From DATFQE01 sp963733845 (lineage in GTDB: Bacteria > Actinomycetota > Thermoleophilia > Gaiellales > Gaiellaceae): 64,000 nt of DNA. The translations under genes were made by a program, and so were the position numbers. The DNA is taken from assembly GCA_963733845.1 (NCBI GenBank), contig CAVTEM010000007.1, forward strand, positions 1,054,001 to 1,118,000. Direction: 5' to 3'. Under the pieces are notes generated by a model. It searched no databases. It saw only the letters and a program-made list of their open reading frames with translations, and was not told where the DNA came from. This document shows positions 1 to 8,111 of this stretch, one piece after another. Within the stretch, counting starts at the first letter, position 1; each line of letters starts with the position of its first letter.

Positions 1-603
1 GGCGAGGCGCGACTGCCCGCCGAGCCCGACCCCCGGCAACGTCAGCTCACGCGCATGGGCAACGCCGCCAACGGGGCCGGGCTCGCGCTGCTGATGCTCG
101 GGCGCGACGACGAGGCGGCTCGCTGGCTGGGTCACGCGGCCGAGCGCTGGCGCGAGAGCTTCGCCGACGCACCCCCCGACAGCTGGGGCAGGCCGATCGG
201 GGCGATCAAGGCCCGGGTCCTCTCGGGTGACCCTGCGGGCGCGGCCGATGCGGCCCGCTGGGCGCTCGAAGCGGGAGCCGGACAGGGCAAGTCGCCGATC
301 GGGCACTACGCGGCCGTGCTGGCCCACCTCGTGCTGGGAGAGGACGAGCAGGCGCGTTCGCACGCCTCGTCGCTCCGCGGCCGCGACGACTTTCCGGGCG
401 ACGTCGCCGACGCGCTCGCCACGCTCGCCGCCGGCGACCGGCCCGGCTACGTTCCAGCCGTCGAGAGCGTGCTCGAGTCGTTCGAGACCCGCGACGACTA
501 CCTCGAGGACGTGGCCGTCGCGGACACCGTGATCGTGTTGCAGGCGCTCGCCGAGCCGCGCGGGCTGGCGGCCGAGCTGAGCTCGCCGCTTCTGCCTGAA
601 TAG
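1..603 (+). CDS. Alpha-helical TPR-like protein, 5' end outside window
   Basis: The frame is open from base 1. The first ATG is at 55 and has no clear Shine-Dalgarno, so the gene probably starts upstream of the window. The visible ~200 residues are Ala/Leu/Arg/Glu-rich helices; the stretch GLALLMLGRDDEAARWLGHA has TPR-like spacing and more helix pairs follow. There is no signal peptide or membrane segment. I do not recognise the family, and a scaffold role is only a guess. It converges on the ArsR-type gene with a 9-base gap. Confidence 0.6.
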   Translation, partial: GEARLPAEPDPRQRQLTRMGNAANGAGLALLMLGRDDEAARWLGHAAERWRESFADAPPDSWGRPIGAIKARVLSGDPAGAADAARWALEAGAGQGKSPIGHYAAVLAHLVLGEDEQARSHASSLRGRDDFPGDVADALATLAAGDRPGYVPAVESVLESFETRDDYLEDVAVADTVIVLQALAEPRGLAAELSSPLLPE

Positions 604-612
604 GAGGGCCTG

Positions 613-1149
613 CTACTCGCCTTCGATGTAGGGGTGCGACACGAGCGTCAGGAGGACGGCGTCGTCGTTCGGGTCCTCGAGCTCCTCGGCCTTGTCGACG
701 AACTCCTGCCAGAGCCTGCGCACGTGCTCGGGCTTCAGCCGCGCGGTGAGCTGGGCGCTGCGGAAACGGCCCTCGGGGCCGAACTTCTCCCAGCCGCGCT
801 GCACCTCCTCGAGCATCGCGGCGTGGATGTCCGTCGAGCCCGTCCCGAGCAGCTCCGGCGCGACCCGGATCGCCTTGGCGATCGCGCGGTAGGGCTTCTC
901 CCTCGCGCGGCCAGCGCCCTCGACCGGCCGGATCAGCCCGGCTCGCACGAGCATGCGCACGTGGAAGTGCAGGTGGCCCGGATCGACGTCCAGGCGGCTT
1001 GCGAGCTCGCGGTTGGAGAGCTCCTCGCCGGTCTCGCCCAGCAACTCGAGCACCCGCAGGCGCAGCGGATGTCCCAGAGCCTTGATCTGCTCCGGACGGT
1101 CGATGGTGAGGACCTCTAGGGGCTCGGGCGCGGGCGTCGGCGCGTCCAT
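613..1149 (-). CDS. ArsR-family winged-helix transcriptional regulator
   Basis: 178 aa. Residues ~16-95 form a winged HTH: IKALGHPLRLRVLELL leads into LSNRELASRLDVDPGHLHFH (recognition helix region) and a basic wing REKPYRA. The remaining ~80 residues are acidic and helical, as in HTH_20-type regulators whose C-terminus senses a ligand or mediates dimerisation. There is no Cys pair of the ArsR/SmtB metal-binding kind, so metal sensing is unlikely. The start ATG has GGAGAG just upstream. It lies 37 bases downstream of pgl on the same strand with its own AT-rich promoter-like patch, so it may be expressed separately. Its target is unknown. Confidence 0.85.
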   Translation of the reverse strand: MDAPTPAPEPLEVLTIDRPEQIKALGHPLRLRVLELLGETGEELSNRELASRLDVDPGHLHFHVRMLVRAGLIRPVEGAGRAREKPYRAIAKAIRVAPELLGTGSTDIHAAMLEEVQRGWEKFGPEGRFRSAQLTARLKPEHVRRLWQEFVDKAEELEDPNDDAVLLTLVSHPYIEGE

Positions 1150-1159
1150 TTCTCTCCGC

Positions 1160-1167
1160 TTTATAAA
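1160..1167 (-). promoter_or_regulatory. Putative -10 element for the ArsR-type gene
   Basis: The sequence TTTATAAA is an isolated AT-rich patch in very GC-rich DNA, 11 bases upstream of the regulator's ATG, and reads TATAAA on the minus strand. No convincing -35 is visible. Autoregulation by the ArsR protein would be typical of the family but is inference. Confidence 0.35.
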
Positions 1168-1186
1168 CGAGTAGCTGGATCGTTGT

Positions 1187-1864
1187 CTATGAGGGCAGCC
1201 GCGCTGCGGCGTCCCGGTCGAGGAGCGCGAGCGTCCGGCCCCGCTCCGAGCGTACCTGGCTGGCAGGCGTTTCCGGGCCCGGTGGCTCAGCGAACGCCCG
1301 TCTCACAGCGTCGGCCTTCGACTCCCCCAAGGCGAGGAACAGCACCGTCTCGGCGTCACAGAGCACCGGCAGCGTCATCGACACCCGGTCGACGTCCTCC
1401 CGCGGAACCGGCACGGCCCGCTGCTCCCGCTCCTCGAGTGCCGGCGCGTTGGGGAAGAGCGACGCAGTGTGGCCGTCGGACCCGATCCCCTGGAAGGCCA
1501 GGCCGAGGCGAACCCCTGCGAGCTCGTCGTGGTAGAGCTCGGCCGCGCGGTCGGGGCCCAGCTCGCCGCTGATGCGGTGCACGGCCCGAGGAACTCGCGC
1601 GAGCCGGTCGAGCAGGTTTTCGCAGACGAGCCGGTAGTTGGAGCGTGGATCGGTCGGGTACACGCAGCGCTCGTCGCTCCACCACGCCTCCGTCCGGCCC
1701 CAGTCGAGCTCCAGCCGCGCAGCCCTCGCGTAGACGGGACCGGGCGTCGAGCCGCCGGAGAAGGCGATGGCCAGGCCCGCCCGCGCCGCCGCGGCGAGCT
1801 CGCGTGCCGCGTCCTCGTGCGCGTCGTCGGCGGTCTCGAAGACGCGGAGCTCGACATCGCTCAC
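1187..1864 (-). CDS. pgl: 6-phosphogluconolactonase
   Basis: 225 aa, the usual length of the DevB/SOL family. It hydrolyses 6-phosphogluconolactone to 6-phosphogluconate in the oxidative pentose phosphate pathway, in the cytosol. Visible motifs are the phosphate-binding SGGSTPGPVY near residue 36, WWSDERCVYPTDPRSNY near 61 and GIGSDGHTASLFP near 126, all hallmarks of the family. Its start overlaps the end of proC by four bases (1861-1864), so translation is probably coupled. It is the last gene of a minus-strand run that begins with the alkA-like gene. zwf and gnd are not in the window. Confidence 0.93.
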   Translation of the reverse strand: MSDVELRVFETADDAHEDAARELAAAARAGLAIAFSGGSTPGPVYARAARLELDWGRTEAWWSDERCVYPTDPRSNYRLVCENLLDRLARVPRAVHRISGELGPDRAAELYHDELAGVRLGLAFQGIGSDGHTASLFPNAPALEEREQRAVPVPREDVDRVSMTLPVLCDAETVLFLALGESKADAVRRAFAEPPGPETPASQVRSERGRTLALLDRDAAARLPS

Positions 1865-2685
1865 GGCTCGCCGGCCGCAAGCTCGCGCGAACGGACCATC
1901 GCGGCCTGGATGGCGTTGAGGAACGCCGCGCGCACCCCGGCTTGCTCGAGCTCGTGGATCGCGCGGATGGTCGTGCCGCCCGGGGAGGTGACCATCTCGC
2001 GCAGCTCGACCGGGTGCATCTTCTCGTCGCGGAGCAGCTTCGCGGTCCCGAACATCGTCTGGACGACCAGGTCGGTCGAGACCTCGCGTGAAAGACCGAG
2101 CAGGATCCCGGCTTCGATCATCGCCTCGGCCAGGAGCGCGAAATACGCCGGTCCCGAGCCGGAGACGGCGGTGACAGCGTCCATGTAGGTCTCGGGCACG
2201 CGCACGACCCGGCCGACGTGCGTGAGCACCTCTTCGGCGACGGCGAGGTGCTCCTCGGCGGCGTGCGTCCCGGCGCAGAGGCCCGCCACACCCTCGTGCA
2301 CGGTCGCGGGGGTGTTCGGCATCGAGCGCACCACGGGTACGGGCTCGGCCAGCCTCCGCTCGATCGAGGCGGTGGGGACTGCGGCTGCGACCGACAAGAC
2401 CACCTGATCGGTCGAGAGCAGCCCGCCGATCTCGCCGAGCAGGCCGTCGAAGTCCTGCGGCTTCACCGCGATCACGACCACGCCTGCGCCGCTGACGGCC
2501 TCGGCGTTCGACGGCGTCGCCACGACGCCGTGGCGCTCGGCGAGCTCGGCCAGCCGCTCGTCCCGGCGGCCCGTTACGACAATCTCGTCCGGCTTCCTCC
2601 AGCCGGTGCTCAGCAGCCCGGCGAGCAGCGCCTCGCCGATCTTGCCGCAGCCGATGATCGCGATCCTGCGGGGGTCAGGAGCCAT
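1861..2685 (-). CDS. proC: Pyrroline-5-carboxylate reductase
   Basis: 274 aa from the ATG at 2685. It reduces 1-pyrroline-5-carboxylate to L-proline using NAD(P)H. The N-terminal Rossmann motif is IAIIGCGKIGEALLAGL. SMPNTPA (cofactor/substrate loop), AVSGSGPAYFALLAEAM and the family signature TSPGGTTIRAIHELEQAGVR follow in the expected order. An upstream in-frame start at 2718 would overlap the preceding gene by 44 bases, so the inner ATG is preferred; it overlaps that gene's stop by 11 bases, which suggests translational coupling. Confidence 0.93.
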   Translation of the reverse strand: MAPDPRRIAIIGCGKIGEALLAGLLSTGWRKPDEIVVTGRRDERLAELAERHGVVATPSNAEAVSGAGVVVIAVKPQDFDGLLGEIGGLLSTDQVVLSVAAAVPTASIERRLAEPVPVVRSMPNTPATVHEGVAGLCAGTHAAEEHLAVAEEVLTHVGRVVRVPETYMDAVTAVSGSGPAYFALLAEAMIEAGILLGLSREVSTDLVVQTMFGTAKLLRDEKMHPVELREMVTSPGGTTIRAIHELEQAGVRAAFLNAIQAAMVRSRELAAGEP

Positions 2686-3478
2686 GCGCGGAGTGTAGGC
2701 GCCTGAGAGCGGCGGCAATATCCGCCACTCGGGCGTGGTCCAGCTCGCCTTCGGGGTCGACGGCGGACGCCTCGAGGGTGGCAGCCCCCTGGTAGCCGTC
2801 GGACTCGAGCCGGCGCAGGAAGCCGTCGAGGTCGAGCGCGCCCTCGCCCGGGAGCAGGTAACGACGGCGAGGGTCGCCGTGGCGGATCTCGCCCCCGAAG
2901 TCCTTCACATGCACGTGCCCGACCGGCAAGCCGGCCGCAGGCGCCGCGTCGAGCTCGCCGTGCAGGGCGAGGAACTCGGTGTCGAGGACGGCGACGCAGC
3001 GGGGCTCGCGTTCGACGGCCTTCGCCACGTTCGCGAGCGGCGAACCGACGCTGCACGGAATCGTCTCGATTCCGAGCGTGAGCCGGTGGCGCTCAGCCAC
3101 GTCCGCACAGGAGGGGAGCAGCTCGAGGTTCCGCTCCAGGTACCGGTCGCCGAGCGGCAGCTCCCACAGGTGGAGCACAAGCAGGCGGGCGCCGACGCGG
3201 CTCGCGATCAGCGCGCTGCCCTCCAGGCGCTCGATCGCGGTCTCGTCGCCCTCGCTCAGCTGCGCCCCGACCGCCTTCTCCGCATGCGCCGTCTCGAACG
3301 GCAGCGCCAGGTCGGCGAGGTCGGCGGCGATGCGCTCCGCCTCCTCGACCCAGCTGGGGTAGATCGAAAGCTCCAGCCCGTCGCACGGGAGGCCGCGTGC
3401 CTCCTCGACGAGCCTGTGGTCGGCCCGCGTGGGGTGGCGGGTGACGGCACCCGTCGAACAGAGGATCCGCATCGGCAC
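2675..3478 (-). CDS. Sugar phosphate isomerase/epimerase (xylose isomerase-like TIM barrel)
   Basis: 267 aa. Strand-end motifs of the AP-endonuclease-2 TIM barrel are present in order: ETAHAEK, LLVLHLWELP, LGIETIP, VAVLDTEF and GHVHVKDFGGE, providing His/Glu/Asp ligands for a divalent metal. The family isomerises or epimerises sugars; the substrate is not evident here. The start is the GTG at 3478: AAGGGG, seven bases before it, is the outer arm of the 165-base palindromic repeat. An ATG two codons further in is possible but would have a 13-base spacing. Confidence 0.82.
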   Translation of the reverse strand: MPMRILCSTGAVTRHPTRADHRLVEEARGLPCDGLELSIYPSWVEEAERIAADLADLALPFETAHAEKAVGAQLSEGDETAIERLEGSALIASRVGARLLVLHLWELPLGDRYLERNLELLPSCADVAERHRLTLGIETIPCSVGSPLANVAKAVEREPRCVAVLDTEFLALHGELDAAPAAGLPVGHVHVKDFGGEIRHGDPRRRYLLPGEGALDLDGFLRRLESDGYQGAATLEASAVDPEGELDHARVADIAAALRRLHSAHGS

Positions 3479-3482
3479 GCTA

Positions 3483-3647
3483 GTGCCCCTTCTGGTAATT
3501 CAGCCCCGCTTCTGGGTCGCGAGCACCAAGCCAGGGGCCGCACTCGCCCGCGTCCAAGGCTCTTTGCAGCCTTTGCAAGGGCGAGGGTGGTTCCTGGCGC
3601 CGCGTGATCGTGGGCCAGAAGCAGGCCGGGATTGCCTGAAGGGGCAC
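3483..3647 (-). repeat. 165-base intercistronic palindromic repeat, copy 1
   Basis: Read on the minus strand (direction of transcription), the element begins GTGCCCCTTCAGGCAAT and ends ATTACCAGAAGGGGCAC, so the ends are inverted repeats. Inner arms GCTTCTGG/CCAGAAGC, GCCAGG/CCTGGC, CTCGCCC/GGGCGAG and AAGGCT/AGCCTT continue the palindrome almost to the centre. It starts directly after the TAG of the alkA-like gene, and its last bases supply the AAGGGG ribosome-binding site of the TIM-barrel gene. Copies 2 and 3 have identical length and transcriptional orientation. No coding function is proposed. Confidence 0.9.
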
Positions 3648-4517
3648 CTAGGCGGCGTAGCGTGTGCGGATGCGGCTCTGGCGCACCTGCGCAGGCGACG
3701 CCCGCACCGGGACGAGGCCGCGACCCCACCCGGCGAGGAGGTAGACACTCGCCAGGCCCTGCCACTCGCCGTAGCGGGCGAGCAGCTCGTCGGTCTCCTC
3801 GGCCTCGACCCAGCGGCCGCGAATGGCGGAGAGCAGCTTGACGAGCCCGAGGTCACGGTTGATCCCGCGGTCGTAGCGGCCGAGCCCTTCGATGAAGACG
3901 ACTCCGATCGTGTACGGCCCGATCCCGCGCTCGCGCTGGAAGCGCGCCGCCAGGTCGACTCCGTCCAGTCCGCGCAGGCGCTCGAGGTCGAGCGAGCGGC
4001 ACATGCGCACGAGCGTGGCGGCCTTCCGTGCCGACAGACCGAGCCGTTGGAGCTCGGGCGGCGCGAAACGGGCGAGCGCTTCGGTCGTCGGAGGCGTCCC
4101 CGCGACACGCAGCACCCGGCGCTCGACGCTGCGGGCTTCCCGGCTCGTGACCAGCTGGCCGGCGATCGCGCGGAGGAGTGCGTGGGCGACCGTCGCCGTT
4201 CGCAGCGGCCGCAGCCCGCGCAGATGCTTGGTCGCCGGCCCGATCAGCTCGTCGTCCGCGTACAGGCGCAGGAACTCGGAGTGGTCGTCGTCGAGGGCGA
4301 GCACGAAGCGCAGCCGCTCGAGCCCTGCCGCGGTCTCGGCCCGAAGCCGCAGAGAGCCGTCGCTTCGCTGCGCCGCGATCCCGCGCTCGACTCGCCCGTC
4401 GACGGCGAGCAGTGCCGAGAACAGCCCATCGCGGAAGCTGTGGCCGTCCACGCTCCTCCGGGCCGAGAGCCGGAGCGAGAAGGGTCCGGACGGGCGAACG
4501 TCGGCTTCCACGGGCAT
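3648..4517 (-). CDS. DNA-3-methyladenine glycosylase II (AlkA-like, HhH-GPD)
   Basis: 289 aa from the ATG at 4517. It would remove alkylated purines in base excision repair. The central part has the helix-hairpin-helix and GPD region: GLSARKAATLVRMCRSL, then RGIGPYTIGVVFIEGLGRYD, then INRDLGLVK where the Asp is the expected catalytic residue. The final HhH-GPD helices AGWGRGLVP fit AlkA. A longer frame to 4601 would run over the divergent small gene at 4582, so the inner ATG is chosen. It is the first gene of the minus-strand run and its TAG abuts palindromic repeat copy 1. Confidence 0.82.
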   Translation of the reverse strand: MPVEADVRPSGPFSLRLSARRSVDGHSFRDGLFSALLAVDGRVERGIAAQRSDGSLRLRAETAAGLERLRFVLALDDDHSEFLRLYADDELIGPATKHLRGLRPLRTATVAHALLRAIAGQLVTSREARSVERRVLRVAGTPPTTEALARFAPPELQRLGLSARKAATLVRMCRSLDLERLRGLDGVDLAARFQRERGIGPYTIGVVFIEGLGRYDRGINRDLGLVKLLSAIRGRWVEAEETDELLARYGEWQGLASVYLLAGWGRGLVPVRASPAQVRQSRIRTRYAA

Positions 4518-4581
4518 CGGCCGAGCATAGGGTGCGGCGCGGCTGCCGTTTCGCCTCCATCGCGGTGGGAACGGACCGACA

Positions 4582-4731
4582 ATGAGCGACCACGAGCCCA
4601 CCGAGGCCGAGCTCGAGGAAGCGCGCGCGAAGAAGGATCTCCACGAGGCCGAAGCGGACGCCGAGGAGACGCTCGAGCGAGCGGAGGAGCTCGCGGAGCG
4701 CGCGCCGGATCTGCCCGAAGCGCCCGAGTAG
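4582..4731 (+). CDS. Small acidic coiled-coil protein, 49 aa
   Basis: A 49-codon frame starting MSDHEPTEAELEEARAKKDL and ending LAERAPDLPEAPE. It is strongly acidic, with heptad-like Glu/Ala/Leu spacing that predicts one long helix, and has no Cys, Trp or membrane segment. It lies in the 224-base divergent gap, 10 bases ahead of the VOC-family gene, so co-expression is plausible. No family recognised. Composition and codon bias argue for a real gene, but its small size keeps this tentative. Confidence 0.5.
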   Translation: MSDHEPTEAELEEARAKKDLHEAEADAEETLERAEELAERAPDLPEAPE

Positions 4732-4741
4732 GCTGTCCGGT

Positions 4742-5227
4742 ATGAGCGAGCCGATCGACCCCCGCGTCGACATCGGGCACGTGCACCTGAAGGTGTCCGA
4801 CATCGACCGTGCGCTGGACTTCTACCGCGACGTGCTCGGGTTCGAGGAGATGGCGCGGATGGGCGACCAGGCCGCCTTCATCTCCGCCGGCGGCTACCAC
4901 CACCACATCGGGCTGAACACCTGGGAGTCGAAGGGCGGCTCGCCGCCTCAGCCCGGGACGACCGGCCTCTACCACGTCGCGATCCGCTACCCCGACCGCG
5001 CTGCGCTCGCCAAGGCGCTCAGGCGCGTCGTCGACGCGGGCGTCCCGCTCTCGGGCGCGTCCGACCACGGCGTCAGCGAGGCGATCTACCTGCGCGACCC
5101 CGACGACAACGGCATCGAGCTGTACCGGGATCGCCCGCAGGAGGACTGGCCGCGCACTCCGGACGGCGAGTTCACGATGTTCACCGAGCCGCTCGACCTG
5201 CGCGCCCTGCTCGCGGAGGCGGAGTAG
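4742..5227 (+). CDS. VOC-family (glyoxalase/extradiol dioxygenase-like) protein
   Basis: 161 aa made of two beta-alpha-beta-beta-beta repeats. The putative metal ligands of the fold are visible: His in GHVHLKVSDI, His in YHVAIRYPDR and Glu in NGIELYRDRP. The repeat 1 helix RALDFYRDVLGF and the central FISAGGYHHHIGLNTW resemble CatE-type catechol 2,3-dioxygenase-like proteins, although substrate cannot be assigned from the fold. The stop codon overlaps the next gene's GTG by one base (5227), implying a two-gene operon. Confidence 0.85.
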   Translation: MSEPIDPRVDIGHVHLKVSDIDRALDFYRDVLGFEEMARMGDQAAFISAGGYHHHIGLNTWESKGGSPPQPGTTGLYHVAIRYPDRAALAKALRRVVDAGVPLSGASDHGVSEAIYLRDPDDNGIELYRDRPQEDWPRTPDGEFTMFTEPLDLRALLAEAE

Positions 5228-5475
5228 TGGGCAAGGGCTATGCCGAGGGGCCGGCCGCCGAGGAGGCCCAGGCCCGGCTGGACGCGCTCGAGGCCGGCGT
5301 GGGCGATGTCGTGCGGCCAACGCTGCGCGCCGCGGTGTTCGGGTCGACCGAGGACGAGTCCGAAAGGCACTTCCTCGGCTGGGCGGACGAAGTCGACGCC
5401 GACGCCTTGTTCGCCGCGGGTGAGGCGTGGGGGATCACCGTCGTCCGCGTGAGCCCGGAGGCCGTCACGACCTAG
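5227..5475 (+). CDS. Hypothetical protein, 82 aa
   Basis: Starts at the GTG overlapping the VOC gene's TAG. The sequence has an Ala/Glu-rich helix (GPAAEEAQARLDALEAG), then a small alpha/beta part containing RAAVFGSTEDESERHF and WGITVVRVSPEAV. No signal peptide, no Cys, no recognised family. Tight coupling to the VOC gene suggests a partner or accessory function, which is inference. Confidence 0.65.
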   Translation: MGKGYAEGPAAEEAQARLDALEAGVGDVVRPTLRAAVFGSTEDESERHFLGWADEVDADALFAAGEAWGITVVRVSPEAVTT

Positions 5476-5490
5476 GACAAGCGGTGCGCG

Positions 5491-5502
5491 CGGCGAATTC
5501 GC
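5491..5502. promoter_or_regulatory. 12-bp perfect palindrome before the DUF4260 gene
   Basis: GGCGAATTCGCC is a perfect palindrome four bases upstream of the GTG start of the next gene. The position fits an operator or a start-site hairpin, but with one occurrence nothing more can be said. Confidence 0.3.
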
Positions 5503-5506
5503 CCGC

Positions 5507-5866
5507 GTGCCCAAGAGCTTGCCCGCCTTGCTGCTCCGCGCCGAGGGGCTCGTCCTGTTCGCGGCGGCGATCGCGCTCTACGTGCGCGAGGACTTCTCGC
5601 TCCTGCTGCTCGTCGTTCTCTTCCTCGCGCCCGACTTGGCGTTCGTCGGTCTCGCCGCCGGACAGCGCGCCGGCGCGATCGCCTACGACGCGGTGCACAC
5701 CTACGTCGGCCCGATCTTGCTCACGAGCAGCTCGCTGATAGCGGAGTGGAGCACCGGCGTCGAGCTCGGCCTGATCTGGCTCGCCCACATCGGCATCGAC
5801 CGCGCGCTCGGCTACGGCCTGCGCTACCCGAACGCCTTCCGGGACACGCACCTGCAGCGGGTCTAG
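5507..5866 (+). CDS. DUF4260 family membrane protein
   Basis: 119 aa with three to four hydrophobic segments (LVLFAAAIALYV; LLLLVVLFLAPDLAFVGLAA; a central segment ending in YVGPILLTSSSLIA; ELGLIWLAHIGID). The C-terminal GYGLRYPNAFRDTHLQRV matches the conserved tail of DUF4260 proteins (G-Y-G-L-x-Y-P...F-x-D-T-H-L). Start is the GTG at 5507. Function is unknown across the family. Confidence 0.82.
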   Translation: MPKSLPALLLRAEGLVLFAAAIALYVREDFSLLLLVVLFLAPDLAFVGLAAGQRAGAIAYDAVHTYVGPILLTSSSLIAEWSTGVELGLIWLAHIGIDRALGYGLRYPNAFRDTHLQRV

Positions 5867-6071
5867 GTAGACGCGACAACCGGGTGCCCCAAGCCCCGCC
5901 CGCCAGCCGTCAGGCTAGGTATGCGAAGCGCACCTGTGGTACGCGGAACTGGGTCAAGAGTGGAACTTCTCAGTAGGGACGCCGAGAGATGAGGATCGCC
6001 GCCGCCCTTGCGCTCGCTCTCGCCGCAATCGCGCGCTCGTACGCCTTCTGAACCGCCCCTGCGGACGGTGC

Positions 6072-6077
6072 TAGCCT
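6072..6077 (+). promoter_or_regulatory. Putative -10 for a leaderless korA transcript
   Basis: TAGCCT fits the actinobacterial TAnnnT -10 and ends eight bases before the korA ATG, so transcription would start at or next to the start codon. No Shine-Dalgarno is visible before that ATG, in agreement. The rest of the 5867-6071 gap holds no gene that I can support. Confidence 0.4.
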
Positions 6078-6085
6078 CACCTTCG

Positions 6086-7922
6086 ATGGCAAAGCCCGTC
6101 GAGCAGGTCGACCGCGTGATCATTCGCTTCGCGGGTGACTCCGGCGACGGCATGCAGCTGACCGGATCGCGCTTCACGAGCGAGACCGCGCTGCTCGGCA
6201 ACGACCTCTCGACGCTGCCCGACTTCCCGGCCGAGATCCGCGCGCCCGCAGGGTCCCTGCCGGGCGTCTCGGGATTCCAGATCCACTTCTCCGACCACGA
6301 CATCCTCACGCCCGGGGACGCCCCGAATGTCCTCGTGGCGATGAATCCCGCCGCGCTCCGGACCAACCTGCGCGACTTGCCCAAGGGCGGGACGCTGATC
6401 GTCAACCGCGACGCCTTCACCGAGCGCAACCTCGAGAAGGCCGGCTACACCTCGAACCCGCTCGAGGACGGCACCCTCGCCGAGTACCGCGTCCACGACG
6501 TCGCGCTGACGACGATGACGATCGAGGCGCTCAAGGAGATCGACGTCACCAAGCGCGAGGCGGAGCGCTCGAAGAACATGTTCGCCCTTGGTCTGATGTC
6601 GTGGCTCTACCACCGTCCGACCGAGGGCACGATCGCCTTCCTCGAGCGCAAGTTCGCCTCGATGCCGGCGATCGCAGAGGCGAACGTCAAGGCCTTCAAG
6701 GCGGGCTGGGCCTACGGCGAGACGAGCGAGGACTTCGCCGTCACCTACGAAGTCGCCCCGGCGAAGATGGCGCCCGGCACCTACCGCAACATCACGGGCA
6801 ACCAGGCGCTCTCGCTCGGGCTCGTGGCGGCGAGCGTGCAGTCGAAGCTGCCGCTCTTCCTTGGCGCCTACCCGATCACGCCCGCCTCCGGGATCCTCGA
6901 GGAGCTCGCCCGGTACAAGCACTTCGGCGTCCGCACCTTCCAGGCCGAGGACGAGATCTCCGCGGTGGGAGCGGCGCTCGGCGCCGCGTTCGGCGGCTCG
7001 CTCGGCGTCTCGACCTCGAGCGGGCCCGGCGTCGTGCTCAAGGCCGAGACGGTCGGGCTCGCGATCGCGCTCGAGCTGCCGCTGCTGATCCTCGACATCC
7101 AGCGCGCCGGCCCCTCGACCGGGATGCCGACCAAGCCCGAGCAGGCCGACCTGCTGATGGTGCTGTTCGGCCGCAACTCGGAGTCGCCCGTGCCCGTGAT
7201 CGCGGCGCCCACGCCGGGCGGCTGCTTCGACGCGGCGATCGAGGCGGCGCGGATCGCGCTCAAGTACCGCACACCCGTCTACCTGCTCTCGGACGCCTAC
7301 CTCGCGAACGGCTCGGAGCCGTGGTTGCTGCCCGGACGTGGAGTCGCTGCCCGACATCTCGACCGAGTTCGCGCAGCCCGAGCAGCACGAGGGCGACTTC
7401 CTGCCGTACAAGCGCGACCCCGACACGCTGGCGCGGCCGTGGGCGATCCCCGGCACGCCCGGGCTCGAGCATCGGATCGGCGGGCTGGAGAAGGCCGACG
7501 GCACCGGCAACGTCTCGTACGACCCCGACAACCACGACCTGATGGTGCGTATGCGCGCGCGCAAGGTGGCCGGAATCGCCGCCGACATCCCCGAGCTCGA
7601 GGTGGACGACCCCGACGGCGCCGACCTGCTCGTGCTCGGCTGGGGCGGGACGTACGGGCCGATCACCGCCGCAGTCCGCCGGCTCCGGCGGGACGGGAAG
7701 AAGGTCGCGCAGGCGCACCTCACCTACGTGAACCCGTTCCCGCGCAACACGGGCGAGGTGCTGCGCTCCTACCCGAAGGTGCTCGTGCCGGAGATCAACC
7801 TCGGCCAGCTGGTGAAGCTGATCCGCGCCGAGTTCCTGGTCGACGCCGCCGGCTACCACCGCGTCAGCGGCCGACCGTTCCGCTCCGACGAGCTCGCCGA
7901 GGCGATCGAGGCGATGCTGTGA
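6086..7922 (+). CDS. korA: 2-oxoacid:ferredoxin oxidoreductase, fused gamma-alpha subunit (frameshifted)
   Basis: About 611 aa once a +1 frameshift near 7333 is removed. With KorB it oxidatively decarboxylates a 2-oxoacid, probably 2-oxoglutarate, to the acyl-CoA with ferredoxin as acceptor (reductive or alternative TCA cycle). The N-terminal gamma domain begins VIIRFAGDSGDGMQLTGSRF; the alpha (Pyr) domain holds GAYPITPASGILEELA, QAEDEISAVGAALGAAFGG and STSSGPGVVLKAE. The reading frame moves from LANGSEPWLLP to DVESLPDISTEF when one G in CCCGGACG is ignored, and ends NLGQLVKLIRAEFLVDA...EAIEAML. The shift is probably a sequence error. Confidence 0.88.
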
Positions 7923-8111
7923 GCGTCTTCGACTACCGGACGACGAAGGACGGCCAGGTCTTCATCAGCCACCACGGCCGTGAGGTGACCACGCTGCGCG
8001 GCGGCGCGGCCGAGCGCTTTCTCGACCGGGTGCGCGGTGCCGACGAGGGCGAGGCGCAGCTTGCTGATGGCGCGCGCCACGGGCAACTACAAGCGGGGGA
8101 ACGAGCGATGA
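7919..8111 (+). CDS. Small conserved protein between korA and korB (frameshifted)
   Basis: Starts at the GTG overlapping the korA stop: SVFDYRTTKDGQVFISHHGR then EVTTLRGGAAERFLDRV. Near 8059 (CAGCTTGCTGATG) one extra base must be dropped to reach LLMARATGNYKRGNER, whose TGA overlaps the next ATG at 8108. The basic tail ATGNYKRGNER reads like a genuine conserved ending, so the protein is probably ~63 aa. No enzymatic motif is visible; an RNA- or protein-binding role is a guess. Confidence 0.6.

Noticed and set aside
3483..3647. Palindromic repeat as a classical MITE or insertion sequence end
   Set aside because: It is not fully excluded, but there is no clear shared target duplication, no transposase in the window, and insertion only between stop and start codons in one orientation is atypical.
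3429..4745. Open frames across the three palindromic repeats encoding a shared peptide (VASTKPGAALARVQGSL-like) on the strand opposite to transcription
   Set aside because: The similarity follows from the DNA repeat. The frames run on into antisense of unrelated genes, have no ribosome-binding site and start at different points in each copy.
5989..6051. 20-codon frame MRIAAALALALAAIARSYAF upstream of korA as a leader peptide
   Set aside because: It has no Shine-Dalgarno, no attenuator-like hairpins or regulatory codons, and simple GC-rich composition.
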